A DNA stretch of 64,000 nt from Ralstonia sp. NFACC01 (GCF_900115545.1 NZ_FOWV01000003.1:186001-250000), one strand, 5' to 3'. Counted from the first letter of the stretch, positions 8,740 through 18,088 are shown. A program made the numbers and translations. Notes: generated by a model not told the origin, from the sequence alone.

Positions 8740-8813
8740 CTTGTCTCCGGAATCCGGGCAGGCAAGCACGCGATTGCGCGCGTCAAATCAACGAGGTGAA
8801 AGTCAGTCGCGGG

Positions 8814-10670
8814 TCAGAACGTTTCCCAGTCCGAATCATCTCCGGCGGCCACCAGCGGCCTCGCTTTGGTCAGGCTTGCCGGTATGACTGCCGGTGCGGG
8901 CGCACTCTTCTCGGCCTGGGAGACCGGCTTGGCCGCCGCCTTGCGCAGCACAGGCGGCTTGCGTGAGGTCAGCCTGGGCTTGGCGGCATCGGTGCTCGGC
9001 TTAGCGGCATCGCGGCGCGGCGCTTCGTTCTTGGGTGCTACCGGCGCTGCAATTGCGACCGGCTTGACCGGCGCAACCACTGGCTCAACCTTGGCGACCA
9101 TGGCTGGAGCACGGAGCGCATGCGTATCGAGGCGGAATTGCGCCACCACCTGCGTCAGGCTCACCGCCTGCTCTTCGAGCGATTGCGCGGCTGCGGCGGC
9201 TTCCTCCACCAGTGCGGCGTTCTGCTGGGTCGCGTCATCAAGCTGCGTGACGGCGTGGCTGACTTCTTCAATACCCGAGCGCTGCTCCTGGCTGGCGGAC
9301 GAAATCTCGCCAACGATGTCGGTCACGCGCTTCACGCTCGCAACAATCTCGCGCATGGTCGTGCCGGCCTCTTCCACCAGCGCGCTGCCCGCATCCACGT
9401 TGACGACGGAATCGTCGATGAGCGCCTTAATTTCCTTGGCGGCAGCGGCACTGCGCTGCGCAAGGCTGCGCACTTCACCGGCCACCACGGCAAAACCGCG
9501 GCCCTGCTCACCGGCGCGGGCGGCTTCCACCGCGGCATTCAGCGCGAGGATGTTGGTCTGGAAAGCGATGCCGTCGATCACGCCGATGATGTCGACGATC
9601 TTGCGCGACGACGCGTTGATCGAGCCCATGGTCTCGACCACGCGCGTCACCACATCGCCGCCGCGCACGGCCACATCCGAGGCGGACGCGGCCAATTGGT
9701 TGGCCTGCTGGGCGTTGTCGGCGTTCTGCTGCACGGTCGACATCAGCTGTTCCATGGCCGAAGCCGTTTCTTCGAGCGAGCTGGCCTGCTGCTCGGTGCG
9801 CGACGACAGATCGAGGTTGCCGCTGGCGATCTCGCGCGTGGCGGTGCCAATGGTTTCCGAAGCGCCCTTGATGCGGCCGATGGTCTGCACCAGCGCGCCG
9901 CGCATGCGGCTCATGGCGTAGAGCAGGCTGTGGTTGTCATCGGCACGGGTGGCGATCTCGACGGTCAAGTCGCCGCCGGCGATGCGATTGGCCACATCGG
10001 CTGCGTAGGCAGGGTCCCCGCCGAGCGTGCGCTGCAGGCCGCGGTTCGCGATGCCGCCCAGCAACACCAGCAAGCCGCCCACCAGCACCAGCAGGCCGCC
10101 CGTCTGGTACAGCGAAGTCATGAATGCGGCATTGATGTCGTCCATGTAGACGCCGGTCGAGAAGACCCAGTCCCACGGCTCATAGCGCATTGCAAAAGCC
10201 GTCTTGGGCACCGGTTCCGTGCCACCGACCTTCGGCCAGACGTAGCTGGTGAATCCGCCCTTGGGATCTTTGGCCGCGTTGGTCAGGCCCATGTAGACCG
10301 CATTGCCTTGCGCATCCTTGAAGCCGGATTGGTCCTTGCCGATGAACTCGGGCTTGATCGGGTGCATCACCACCACGTTGTTGGAGCTCGTGATGGTGAA
10401 GTAACCGTCCTTGTCGTAGCGCAGCGCCTTGAAGCGGTCGAGCGCCTCCTTCTGCGCGGCGTCTTTGGTCAACGTACCGTTCTTGGTCAGGTCGTCGTAC
10501 TGCTTGGCCAGGTTCATGGCCATGGTCGTCACGCTGACGAGGTTGTTCTTGCGCTCCTCCACGCGGATCTCACGCGCCTGATACGCGTTGAATACCGAGA
10601 TCAAGGTCAGCGCGACAAGGCTGATGACCAACGGCAGCCAAAGCTTTTGGCGAAAGCTGAGCTTGCTCAT
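8814..10670 (-). CDS. Methyl-accepting chemotaxis protein with single Cache sensor
   Basis: The 618-aa chemoreceptor has TM1 (about 10-30), a periplasmic single Cache domain (about 35-185) recognised by [19 protein letters not shown] and [17 protein letters not shown]2 (about 188-210), HAMP and the signalling domain, which is nearly the same as in the downstream receptor around its hairpin tip ([18 protein letters not shown]). Single Cache domains of this kind often bind small carboxylates; the ligand here is unknown. The Pro/Lys-rich tail also ends in DSDWETF. A sigma28-like promoter lies about 80-108 bp upstream. Confidence 0.93.
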   Translation of the reverse strand: MSKLSFRQKLWLPLVISLVALTLISVFNAYQAREIRVEERKNNLVSVTTMAMNLAKQYDDLTKNGTLTKDAAQKEALDRFKALRYDKDGYFTITSSNNVVVMHPIKPEFIGKDQSGFKDAQGNAVYMGLTNAAKDPKGGFTSYVWPKVGGTEPVPKTAFAMRYEPWDWVFSTGVYMDDINAAFMTSLYQTGGLLVLVGGLLVLLGGIANRGLQRTLGGDPAYAADVANRIAGGDLTVEIATRADDNHSLLYAMSRMRGALVQTIGRIKGASETIGTATREIASGNLDLSSRTEQQASSLEETASAMEQLMSTVQQNADNAQQANQLAASASDVAVRGGDVVTRVVETMGSINASSRKIVDIIGVIDGIAFQTNILALNAAVEAARAGEQGRGFAVVAGEVRSLAQRSAAAAKEIKALIDDSVVNVDAGSALVEEAGTTMREIVASVKRVTDIVGEISSASQEQRSGIEEVSHAVTQLDDATQQNAALVEEAAAAAQSLEEQAVSLTQVVAQFRLDTHALRAPAMVAKVEPVVAPVKPVAIAAPVAPKNEAPRRDAAKPSTDAAKPRLTSRKPPVLRKAAAKPVSQAEKSAPAPAVIPASLTKARPLVAAGDDSDWETF

Positions 10671-10750
10671 TCCAGAGTCTCCGGATGCGGAGCCGCGAGG
10701 CGCCGTTTGCGCAAATGCGGTTCCGCTATGGTTTTAGGGGTCCGGATGGT

Positions 10751-10778
10751 CTATCGGCAGGCGGAGCGCCAATCTTGA
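10751..10778 (-). promoter_or_regulatory. Probable sigma28 (FliA) promoter for the chemoreceptor pair
   Basis: Read on the minus strand, TCAAGATT (10771-10778) is followed after 12 bases by GCCGATAG (10751-10758). The E. coli FliA consensus is TAAAGTTT-N11-GCCGATAA, so 6 of 8 and 7 of 8 positions match and the spacing is one base longer. The predicted transcript start is about 75 bp before the receptor ATG. Confidence 0.6.
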
Positions 10779-10852
10779 GGGGGCACACCCGCGCGAGAGC
10801 CGGCCGCGGTGCATTTGCACCCATGCAGAGCGGACACCGCCGGCAGCGATCT

Positions 10853-10880
10853 TTGCAAATGGCGCCACATTAGGCAGAAT
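10853..10880 (+). promoter_or_regulatory. Candidate sigma70 promoter of the LysR gene
   Basis: TTGCAA (10853-10858) and CAGAAT (10875-10880) are separated by 16 bp, with the ATG 28 bp downstream. The match is moderate. Confidence 0.4.
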
Positions 10881-10908
10881 TCTTTTGATCTGGAATTGAC
10901 AATAAGCG

Positions 10909-11805
10909 ATGAAAACCACGCTCGAAGAACTGCTTGCCTTTCGCACCGTGGTCGACACGGGCTCCGTTACGGCCGCCGCCGAGCAACTCGGCCAGACCGT
11001 GTCGGGCGTAAGCCGTGCACTGCGCCGGCTGGAAGAGAAGCTGGACACCACCCTGCTCTCGCGCACCACGCGGCGGCTGGCGCTCACCGACGAGGGCGCG
11101 ACATTTCTGGCGCGGGCGCGCAGCATCCTCGCCGCCGTCGACGAGGCCGAGGAGCAGATGGCCCTGCGCCGCCAGCAGCCCGCAGGCCGTCTGCGCATCA
11201 ACGCTGCCATGCCGTTCATGCTGCATGTGGTGGCGCCGCTGGTGCCGGACTTCCGCGCGCAGTATCCGCAGATCGAACTGGAGCTGAACACCGACGACCT
11301 GATCATCGATCTGCTGGAAGAAGACACCGACGTGGCGATCCGCATCGGCCCGCTGCGTGACTCCACCCTGCGGGCGCGGCTGCTCGGCACGCGGCGGCTG
11401 CGCGTGCTGGCAAGCCCCGCCTATCTGAAAGCGCACGGCCGGCCCCGCAACGTGGATGACCTGCAGAAGCACGTCCTGCTCGGTTTCGGGCAGCCGGAAT
11501 CGCTGAATCAGTGGCCCTTGCGCGGCCCGCACGGCGACCGACTGCGTATCGAGCCCACGCTCAAGGCTTCAAGCGGTGAAACCCTGCGCCAGCTCGCACT
11601 GCAAGGCGCCGGCATCGTCTGCCTGGCTGACTTCATGAGCGCTGAAGACCGACGCACGGGCGATCTCGTACAGGTGCTGCCGGATGCCACGGTCGAGGTG
11701 CTGCAGCCGATTCACGCGGTGTACTACCGCAACACCCAGTTGGCTTCGCGGATTGCGTGCTTTCTCGACTTTCTGGAAGGCCGGCTTGCCGACGATGGAC
11801 GGTGA
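10909..11805 (+). CDS. LysR-family transcriptional regulator
   Basis: The 298-aa protein has the LysR winged helix-turn-helix in residues 1-60 (TGSVTAAAEQLGQTVSGVSRAL, then RLEEKLDTTLLSRTTRRLALT) and a substrate-binding domain from about 90 to 295. It resembles the CrgA/DsdC-like subgroup in its RLRINAAMPFMLHVVAPLVPDFRAQYP segment. It is divergent from the chemoreceptor pair and upstream of mutS, so no target is evident from context; the inducer is unknown. Confidence 0.9.
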   Translation: MKTTLEELLAFRTVVDTGSVTAAAEQLGQTVSGVSRALRRLEEKLDTTLLSRTTRRLALTDEGATFLARARSILAAVDEAEEQMALRRQQPAGRLRINAAMPFMLHVVAPLVPDFRAQYPQIELELNTDDLIIDLLEEDTDVAIRIGPLRDSTLRARLLGTRRLRVLASPAYLKAHGRPRNVDDLQKHVLLGFGQPESLNQWPLRGPHGDRLRIEPTLKASSGETLRQLALQGAGIVCLADFMSAEDRRTGDLVQVLPDATVEVLQPIHAVYYRNTQLASRIACFLDFLEGRLADDGR

Positions 11806-11902
11806 AGCCGCATCGCGGGTGTGCAACAATTGCGCGATTCAACACCTTCCGCGCGCGGCCTGATCGGATCACATCGGGCGGCGCGCTGCGCTTTGAGCAC
11901 TC

Positions 11903-14548
11903 ATGGCTGAACACTCCGCTCCGGTTCTGGAGATCGACCCGAAATACGGCCCTTTCGACAAGCACACTCCGATGATGCAGCAGTACCTTCGCTTGAAGGC
12001 TGGGCATCCGGACACACTTGTCTTCTACCGCATGGGCGACTTTTACGAACTCTTTTTTGAAGACGCCGAAAAAGCCTCCCGCCTGCTCGACATCACCCTC
12101 ACTGCACGCGGCAGTTCCAACGGGCATCCGATCCGCATGGCGGGCATCCCGTTCCACGCTGCCGAGCAATACCTTGCCAAGCTGGTCAAGCTGGGCGAAT
12201 CCGTCGCCATCTGCGAGCAAATCGGAGACCCTGCGACGACCAAGGGACCGGTCGAGCGCAAGGTCGTGCGCGTCGTCACGCCCGGCACGCTGACCGATGC
12301 TGCGCTGCTGTCCGACAAGGTCAACAACCATCTGCTGGCCATCGCGCACCTGCCCGGCAAGCGGGGCGCGGCACCGCTGATCGGCCTGGCGTGGCTCAAC
12401 CTCGTCGGCGGCGAATTGCGTGTGATGGAATGCAGCCCCGACCAGCTCGATCGTGAACTCGAACGCATTCGCCCCGCCGAAGTGCTGGCCGACGATGCGA
12501 CGCTCAACACCATCCAGGTGGATGTCGCCCGCACGCGCTTGCCCGACTGGCACTTCGACGTGGAAGCCGGCACCCGCCGCCTGCGCGAACAACTCGGCGT
12601 GGCCAGCCTCGTCGCCTTTGGCGCGGAAACGTTGACGGCCGCACTGGCGGCTGCCGGCGCGCTGCTCAATTACGCGGCGGCCACGCAGGGCCAATCGCTG
12701 CGCCACGTGATCGGCCTGACCGTCGAGCACGAAAGCGAATTCATCGGCCTGGACACCGCCACGCGCCGCAACCTGGAGCTGACCGAGACGCTGCGCGGGC
12801 AGGAATCGCCGACGCTGTTCTCGCTGCTCGACACCTGCGCGACCAGCATGGGTAGCCGCCTGCTGCGCCACTGGCTGCATCATCCGCTGCGGGATCGCGC
12901 CGTGCCTCAAGCGCGTCAGCAAGCGATTGAAGTGCTGCTCGGCAGCGATTGGCAAACGTTGCGGGCAACGCTGCGCACGCTGTCGGACGTGGAGCGCATT
13001 ACAGGGCGGCTGGCGCTGCTGTCGGCGCGGCCGCGCGATCTGTCGTCCTTGCGTGACACGTTGGCGCGCCTGCCCGAGATTCGCGAAGAACTGCCGCAGA
13101 GTGACGCGGCTCCGCTGCTGACCGAGCTGTACGCCGCGCTCAGCTTGCCCGAAGACGCCCACGCCCTGCTGCAGCGCGCCGTGATGGCCGAGCCGGCGGC
13201 CATGGTGCGCGACGGCGGCGTCATCGCCCGCGGCTACGACGCCGACCTCGACGAGCTGCGCGACATCTCGGAAAACTGCGGCCAGTTCCTCGTCGATCTG
13301 GAAGCCCGCGAACGCGAGCGCACCGGCATCGCGAATCTGCGCGTTGAATACAACCGCGTGCATGGCTTCTACATCGAAGTCACCAACGGCCAGGCCGCCA
13401 AGGTGCCGGACGATTACCGCCGCCGCCAGACGCTGAAGAACGCCGAGCGCTACATCACGCCCGAGCTGAAGGCGTTCGAAGACAAAGCGTTGTCCGCGCA
13501 GGACCGCGCGCTGTCGCGCGAAAAACTCCTCTACGAAGAATTGCTGCAGAAGCTGCTGCCGCATCTGGCCGAGTTCAAACGCATCGCCGCCGCCCTCGCG
13601 CAGGCCGATGTGCTGGCAACGCTCGCCGAGCGCGCGCATGCGCTGTCGTGGTCGCGCCCCGTGCTGACCGATGCACCGGGCATTGAGCTGACGCGCGCAC
13701 GCCATCCCGTGGTCGAACAGCAAGTCGAACAGTTCGTCGCCAACGACTGCATGCTGCAGGAAGCGCGCAAGCTGTTGCTGATCACCGGCCCGAACATGGG
13801 TGGTAAATCGACCTTCATGCGGCAAACCGCGCTGGTTGTGCTGCTCGCCTACGTGGGCGCATTTGTGCCGGCGGAAGCGGCCGTCATCGGCCCGATCGAC
13901 CGCATCTTCACGCGCATCGGCGCCGCCGACGATCTGGCGGGCGGCCGTTCGACCTTCATGGTTGAAATGACGGAGGCCGCCGCCATCCTGCACCGCGCAA
14001 CGCCCAACAGCCTGGTGCTGATGGACGAGATCGGCCGAGGCACGAGCACGTTCGATGGCCTGGCGCTCGCCTGGGCGATTGCGCGCCACCTGCTGTCGCA
14101 CAACCGCAGCCACACGCTGTTCGCCACGCACTATTTCGAGCTGACGCAACTGCCGCAAGAATTTGCGCAGGCTGCCAACGTGCATCTCTCCGCCGTCGAA
14201 CATGGTGACGGCATTGTCTTCCTGCATGCCGTGCAGGACGGTCCGGCCAGCCAGAGTTACGGCCTGCAGGTCGCGCAGTTGGCGGGCGTGCCGCAGCCGG
14301 TCATTCGCGCCGCGCGCAAGCGGCTCGCGTGGCTGGAGCAGCATTCCGCCGACACCGGCGCCACGCCTCAGTTGGACCTGTTCGCACTCGCTGCGGATAC
14401 GCCCATCGACGATGAAGACGACGACGCCGAAGCACCCGACAGCACACTGACGGATGCACTCGCCGGGATCGATCCCGATGACATGACGCCGCGTGAAGCG
14501 CTCGAAGCGCTGTACCGGCTCAAGGCGCTGGCGAGCCCATCCGCCTGA
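11903..14548 (+). CDS. mutS: DNA mismatch repair protein MutS
   Basis: MutS recognises mismatches and recruits MutL. The 881-aa protein has all domains: the mismatch-binding domain with the GDFYELF motif (Phe47 and Glu49 read the mismatch), connector, core and clamp, then the ABC ATPase with Walker [10 protein letters not shown] at about residue 629, Walker [13 protein letters not shown] near 704 and the FATHY switch near 745. The C-terminal tail is acidic (about 830-860, with the DDEDDDAE cluster) and ends with the dimer/tetramer helix. The metallophosphoesterase gene follows after 4 bp. Confidence 0.98.
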   Translation: MAEHSAPVLEIDPKYGPFDKHTPMMQQYLRLKAGHPDTLVFYRMGDFYELFFEDAEKASRLLDITLTARGSSNGHPIRMAGIPFHAAEQYLAKLVKLGESVAICEQIGDPATTKGPVERKVVRVVTPGTLTDAALLSDKVNNHLLAIAHLPGKRGAAPLIGLAWLNLVGGELRVMECSPDQLDRELERIRPAEVLADDATLNTIQVDVARTRLPDWHFDVEAGTRRLREQLGVASLVAFGAETLTAALAAAGALLNYAAATQGQSLRHVIGLTVEHESEFIGLDTATRRNLELTETLRGQESPTLFSLLDTCATSMGSRLLRHWLHHPLRDRAVPQARQQAIEVLLGSDWQTLRATLRTLSDVERITGRLALLSARPRDLSSLRDTLARLPEIREELPQSDAAPLLTELYAALSLPEDAHALLQRAVMAEPAAMVRDGGVIARGYDADLDELRDISENCGQFLVDLEARERERTGIANLRVEYNRVHGFYIEVTNGQAAKVPDDYRRRQTLKNAERYITPELKAFEDKALSAQDRALSREKLLYEELLQKLLPHLAEFKRIAAALAQADVLATLAERAHALSWSRPVLTDAPGIELTRARHPVVEQQVEQFVANDCMLQEARKLLLITGPNMGGKSTFMRQTALVVLLAYVGAFVPAEAAVIGPIDRIFTRIGAADDLAGGRSTFMVEMTEAAAILHRATPNSLVLMDEIGRGTSTFDGLALAWAIARHLLSHNRSHTLFATHYFELTQLPQEFAQAANVHLSAVEHGDGIVFLHAVQDGPASQSYGLQVAQLAGVPQPVIRAARKRLAWLEQHSADTGATPQLDLFALAADTPIDDEDDDAEAPDSTLTDALAGIDPDDMTPREALEALYRLKALASPSA

Positions 14549-14552
14549 CCCG

Positions 14553-15629
14553 ATGACCCGGCCCGGCGCAGCTTCCCGCATGCTTCCATGCATCGCCTTG
14601 GCACTGGCGGTGCTGCTGCCGGGGGCTGCGCTGGCGGCGTCCAAGACCGCAAAGCCCGCAAATGACGCGCCGTCCGCCTTCGCCTTCACGGTCATCGGCA
14701 ACGTTCCCGAACGCCCCGAAGATGTCGCGACCGTGCGCACACTGCTCGACACCATCGACGCCGAACATCCGGCGTTCGTCGTTCACCTGGGCAACCTCAA
14801 GGGCCGCGATGAATCGTGCTCCGACACGCTGCTCGAAGCACGTCATGACCTGCTCGACAGCCTGATCGCACCGGTCATCTACATCCCCGGCGACCACGAC
14901 TGGAGCGACTGCCAGCGCCCCGCCGCCGGCAGCTTCGACCCAGTGGAACGCCTGTTGCGCCTGCGCGAGCTGTTCTACCCAGACGACAACACGCTCGGCC
15001 AGCGCACCATGACCGTCATGCGCCAGTCCGATCAGGCCAAGTTCCGCAGCTACCGCGAAAACACGCGTTGGACGATGAGCGACGTGCTGTTCGTCACCCT
15101 CAACGTGCCTGGCGACAACAACAACTACAAGATCGCGGGCGGCCGCAACGGCGAATACGAAGATCGCCTCGAAGCCAATCGCCAATGGTTAGCGCGCGCC
15201 TTTGCCGTCGCACACCAACGCAAGATGGCCGGCGTGGTCATCATGATGCAGGCCGATCCGCTTTTCGAAGACGGGTGGGAACGGCGCCGTGCGCCCAACC
15301 TGCTTGACGGCTTGCTGCGTCGGCGTTCGCATGACGGTTACCTGGCACTCAAGCGCCAGTTGCGAACGCTCACGCGCGACTACGACGGTGCAGTCCTACT
15401 CATCCACGGCGCCAGCCAGACCTTCATGCTCGACCGCCCGCTCAAGGACGAAGACGGGCGCCCGGACTCGCACGTCATGCGCGCACGCACTTATGGTTCG
15501 CCAGTGCTCGATCGCTGGCTGGAAGTGTCCGTCACGCCGGGCCGCACGCCGCTGTTCCATATCCGCAGCCGCCGTCTCGACAGCACTCCCGCGCCGGCGT
15601 CGGAAATCACGCCAGCGCCGGTGCAATAA
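14553..15629 (+). CDS. Secreted metallophosphoesterase-like protein
   Basis: The 358-aa protein starts with a signal peptide (hydrophobic core about 10-28, predicted cleavage after ALAA). The mature part has features of calcineurin-like phosphoesterases: FAFTVIGNVP, VVHLGNLKGRDESC, IYIPGDHDW near residue 112, and LLIHGASQTF near 287. Several canonical metal ligands are altered (GNLKG instead of GDxxD/N, HGASQ instead of HGHTH), so activity is uncertain. It begins 4 bp after mutS and is probably co-transcribed with it, though no functional link is known. Confidence 0.72.
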   Translation: MTRPGAASRMLPCIALALAVLLPGAALAASKTAKPANDAPSAFAFTVIGNVPERPEDVATVRTLLDTIDAEHPAFVVHLGNLKGRDESCSDTLLEARHDLLDSLIAPVIYIPGDHDWSDCQRPAAGSFDPVERLLRLRELFYPDDNTLGQRTMTVMRQSDQAKFRSYRENTRWTMSDVLFVTLNVPGDNNNYKIAGGRNGEYEDRLEANRQWLARAFAVAHQRKMAGVVIMMQADPLFEDGWERRRAPNLLDGLLRRRSHDGYLALKRQLRTLTRDYDGAVLLIHGASQTFMLDRPLKDEDGRPDSHVMRARTYGSPVLDRWLEVSVTPGRTPLFHIRSRRLDSTPAPASEITPAPVQ

Positions 15630-15652
15630 AAACGGGAGCCGAAGCTCCCGTT
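15625..15652 (-). terminator. Intrinsic terminator of slyD
   Basis: On the minus strand the 9-bp stem AACGGGAGC/GCTCCCGTT closes a stable TTCG tetraloop and is followed by TTTATTG. On the plus strand the same hairpin has only TTCTCG after it, so it is stronger for slyD than for the convergent phosphoesterase gene. Confidence 0.85.
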
Positions 15653-15676
15653 CTCGCATCTCGATGGACTTGCCGA

Positions 15677-16201
15677 TCAGTGCAGCGTGTGCGGCTTGTC
15701 GTCGTCTTCATCTTCGTCCACGACTTCGAGGCCGTTTTCACCGTGCACGTGGCCGTGCTCGATTTCTTCAGCCGTAGCTTCGCGAACTTCAGTGACCCGC
15801 AGCTCGAAGCGCAGTGCCATGCCGGCCAGCGGGTGATTGCCGTCCAGCACAACCTTGTCTTCCGCCACGTCGGTGACGGTGTAGACGATGGCATCTTCCT
15901 CGTCGCCATCTTCGGGCACGCCTTCGAACTGCATGCCAACTTCGAGCGGCTCCGGAAAGCGATCACGCGGCTCGATCTTGATCAGTTCTTGATCGTAGTC
16001 ACCGAAGGCGTCATCCGGCTCAAGCTGCAGTTTTGTCTCGAAGCCTTGCTCCTGGCCGTCCAGCGCTTCCTCGATCTTGGGGAACGTGCCATCATAGCCG
16101 CCGTGCAAATACACCATCGGCTCATCGGATTCCTCGATGACGTTGCCCTGCGCGTCGGACAGTTTGTAAGCCACCGACACCACCGTATTCTTCGCGATTT
16201 T
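15677..16201 (-). CDS. slyD: FKBP-type peptidylprolyl isomerase SlyD
   Basis: SlyD is a cytoplasmic prolyl isomerase and chaperone that also supplies nickel in enterobacteria. The 174-aa protein has the split FKBP domain (KNTVVSVAYKLSDAQGNVIEES; VYLHGGYDGTFPKIEEALDGQ) with the insert-in-flap domain around 70-120 (PLAGMALRFELRV) and a short acidic/His tail. The tail has few metal ligands compared with E. coli SlyD. I choose TTG at 16201 (giving MKIAKNTVV, GGAG eight bases upstream). The upstream in-frame ATG at 16231 lies inside the TATAAT promoter box, so it cannot be in the message. Confidence 0.93.
   Translation of the reverse strand, partial: KIAKNTVVSVAYKLSDAQGNVIEESDEPMVYLHGGYDGTFPKIEEALDGQEQGFETKLQLEPDDAFGDYDQELIKIEPRDRFPEPLEVGMQFEGVPEDGDEEDAIVYTVTDVAEDKVVLDGNHPLAGMALRFELRVTEVREATAEEIEHGHVHGENGLEVVDEDEDDDKPHTLH
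16186..16191 (+). promoter_or_regulatory. Candidate -10 element for the ribosomal oxygenase gene
   Basis: TATTCT (16186-16191) follows TTGTAA (16164-16169) by 16 bp, inside the start of slyD. The transcript would begin about 18 bases before the ATG at 16216. The match is moderate. Confidence 0.35.
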
Positions 16202-16215
16202 CAATTGCGCACTCC

Positions 16216-17445
16216 ATGAACGAAGTCCCATTATACGCTGCCGATGGCGGCGTCCAACCCGCCCTTCCGATAGAGCGTCCGGCGCAACTCCTGGGCGGGC
16301 TTTCGCCGCGCGATTTCATGCGCACGCACTGGCAGAAAAAGCCTCTGCTGATCCGGCAAGCACTCCCTCCGGAAGAGATGCGTGCACTGCACTTTCCACT
16401 ATCACCAGAACGTGTACTTGCCCTGGCTGCGCGTCCCGACGTCGAGTCCCGCCTGATTGCGCAATCGCGCGGGCGCTGGTCGTTCAACCACGGCCCCTTT
16501 GACGAACGTCCGCTGCCTTCCCGCAAGACGCGCAACTGGTCGGTGCTCGTGCAAGGCGCAAACCTCGTCGAGCCGGCAGTCGAGGCGCTCATGCAGCGTT
16601 TCCGATTCATTCCCGACGCGCGGCTCGATGACGTGATGATCAGCTTCGCCACCGACGGCGGCGGCGTCGGCCCGCACTTCGATTCGTACGACGTGTTCCT
16701 GCTGCAGGCCCACGGCAAACGCCGCTGGCGCATTTCCGCCCAGGACGATCTCACACTCGTCCCCGATCTACCGCTCAAAATCCTGGCCAACTTCCAGCCG
16801 GAAGAGGAATTTGTGCTCGAGCCCGGCGACATGCTGTATCTGCCCCCGCACTACGCGCACGATGGCGTGGCCGAGGGCGACTGCATGACGTACTCGATTG
16901 GTTTCCGCTCACCCTCGTACCGCGAGCTGGCCGGCCACTTCTTGGGCTTCCTGTCGCAAACGCTGGAAGACGATCCCAACTTCGAAGGCCGTTACGCCGA
17001 CCCCGAACAGAAACCCACGGCCCGCCCCGGCGAACTGCCGGCTGCCATGGTCAAGGCGCTTGCCCAGAAGCTCAACGCATTGCGCTGGACGCCCGAACTC
17101 GTCGGTGAATTCCTCGGCGCGTACCTTTCCGAGCCAAAGGATCACGTCGACTTCGTCACGCAGCCCCGTTTGCCGCTCGCCCGCTTCACAGCCCGGGCGC
17201 GCAAGGAAGGCATCGTGCTCGACGCCCGCACGCAGGCACTGTATGACGCGCACCACTTCTGGATCAACGGTGATACGTTCGAGCCTTCGGGAACGCTGCT
17301 TGCGTGGCTCTCCGCGTTGGCAGACGCACGTCGTGTCAGCGGTGCTTCTATTGATGCGGCGGCCGGCTTACCGGATCTGATGGATACGCTGCATGCATGG
17401 TACGAAGAAGGCTGGCTTAGGCTGGCCGGCCCCGCGCAGCGATAA
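16216..17445 (+). CDS. roxA: Cupin/JmjC-like ribosomal protein oxygenase (YcfD/RoxA family)
   Basis: The 409-aa protein is a Fe(II)/2-oxoglutarate-dependent oxygenase of the ROX family; E. coli RoxA (YcfD) hydroxylates an arginine of ribosomal protein L16. The iron ligands are the HxD of VGPHFDSYDVF (His154, Asp156) and His215 in LPPHYAHDG. A dimerisation region and winged-helix C-terminal domain (about 270-400) follow. The WQKKPLLIRQALP block near residue 40 is the family signature. No clear ribosome binding site precedes the ATG. It is divergent from slyD with only 14 bp between the two start codons. Confidence 0.85.
   Translation: MNEVPLYAADGGVQPALPIERPAQLLGGLSPRDFMRTHWQKKPLLIRQALPPEEMRALHFPLSPERVLALAARPDVESRLIAQSRGRWSFNHGPFDERPLPSRKTRNWSVLVQGANLVEPAVEALMQRFRFIPDARLDDVMISFATDGGGVGPHFDSYDVFLLQAHGKRRWRISAQDDLTLVPDLPLKILANFQPEEEFVLEPGDMLYLPPHYAHDGVAEGDCMTYSIGFRSPSYRELAGHFLGFLSQTLEDDPNFEGRYADPEQKPTARPGELPAAMVKALAQKLNALRWTPELVGEFLGAYLSEPKDHVDFVTQPRLPLARFTARARKEGIVLDARTQALYDAHHFWINGDTFEPSGTLLAWLSALADARRVSGASIDAAAGLPDLMDTLHAWYEEGWLRLAGPAQR
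16230..16257 (-). promoter_or_regulatory. slyD: slyD promoter
   Basis: Minus-strand TTGGAC (16252-16257) and a perfect TATAAT (16230-16235) are separated by 16 bp. The predicted start of transcription is near 16223, which puts the ATG at 16231 upstream of the message and supports the TTG at 16201. The whole promoter lies within the first 15 codons of the divergent gene. Confidence 0.75.
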
Positions 17446-17509
17446 TTCCGCGCTGAAACAGATCGTTACAAAAGCGTCTGAATCGCACGTGCGTCAGCCC
17501 CGACTCCGC

Positions 17510-17538
17510 TACACAGGGTAGGTAAAGCTCGCTATAAT
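17510..17538 (+). promoter_or_regulatory. Promoter of the alanine-rich lipoprotein gene
   Basis: A consensus TATAAT (17533-17538) is preceded at 17 bp by TACACA (17510-17515), a 4 of 6 match to the -35 box. The leader to the ATG would be about 140 bases and contains an 18-bp palindrome. Confidence 0.6.
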
Positions 17539-17614
17539 CCGACGCTAGCTTGCAGGCCGAGCAGCCCTCGTGCGACTTGGCTGCCAGCATAGAAGAAGGT
17601 GTAGTACCTGAGCG

Positions 17615-17632
17615 ATAATTACCGGTAATTAT
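17615..17632. promoter_or_regulatory. 18-bp perfect palindrome in the leader of the lipoprotein gene
   Basis: ATAATTACCGGTAATTAT reads the same on both strands. It is AT-rich in a GC-rich genome and lies about 52 bp before the ATG and about 76 bp after the TATAAT box. It fits a dimeric repressor operator or an RNA hairpin; the binding protein is not known. Confidence 0.55.
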
Positions 17633-17683
17633 TCATCGCCTTTCTGTTGTCCGCTTTCCATATTCAGTTTAAGGATCGAAAAA

Positions 17684-17932
17684 ATGAAAAAGTCTCTCCT
17701 GATCGCCTCGCTGATGGCTGCTGTGGCTCTGGCTGCTTGCGGTAAGAAGGAAGAAGCTGCTGCTCCGGCCGCCGCTCCGGAAGCGTCGGCTCCGGCCGCT
17801 GCTGCTCCGGCTGCTTCGGACGCTGCTGCTCCGGCCGCCCCGGCTGCTTCGGACGCTGCTGCTCCGGCTGCCTCGGACGCTGCTGCATCGGCTCCGGCTG
17901 CTGACGCTTCGGCTCCGGCTGCTAAGCAATAA
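17684..17932 (+). CDS. Alanine/proline-rich small lipoprotein with internal repeats
   Basis: The 82-aa protein has a clear lipoprotein signal (KKSLL start, hydrophobic core, lipobox LAAC with Cys20) followed by GKKEEAA and then a low-complexity chain of Ala, Pro, Ser and Asp with three PAASDAA units. About half of the mature residues are alanine. No folded domain is likely; such chains can act as extended spacers in the envelope. The ATG follows an AAGGA ribosome binding site at 17671-17675. It has its own promoter and strong terminator, so it may be well expressed. Function unknown. Confidence 0.8.
   Translation: MKKSLLIASLMAAVALAACGKKEEAAAPAAAPEASAPAAAAPAASDAAAPAAPAASDAAAPAASDAAASAPAADASAPAAKQ
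17807..17887 (+). repeat. Three 24-nt repeat units in the lipoprotein gene
   Basis: A 24-base unit beginning CCGGCTGCTTCGGACG occurs at 17807-17830 and 17840-17863 (identical), then at 17864-17887 with two changes. The last two copies are directly adjacent and the first is separated by 9 bases. All stay in frame. Confidence 0.85.
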
Positions 17933-17950
17933 TCGCGCTTCTCGCGAGAC

Positions 17951-17980
17951 AAAAAAGCCGACCTCCGGGTCGGCTTTTTT
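17951..17980 (+). terminator. Intrinsic terminator after the lipoprotein gene
   Basis: AAAAAAGCCGACC pairs with GGTCGGCTTTTTT across a 4-base TCCG loop, starting 18 bp after the stop codon. It is a textbook Rho-independent terminator. Confidence 0.92.
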
Positions 17981-18088
17981 CATGGGCGCAATCTGGCGCT
18001 GGAGCATTCTGGCTGCAACTCCGTGGCCCATCCGCCATTCAAAGTTGTTTCTGAATCTTACAAGCCGTTTCGATCGAACCTAGCGCCC

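Noticed and set aside
7237-8799. 520-codon plus-strand frame opposite the chemoreceptor
   Set aside because: Composition (His/Arg-rich, no domain) is that of a codon-bias shadow.
11633-14755. 1040-codon open frame antisense to mutS
   Set aside because: It is the complement of a full-length mutS gene in GC-rich DNA; no ribosome binding site or family-like sequence.
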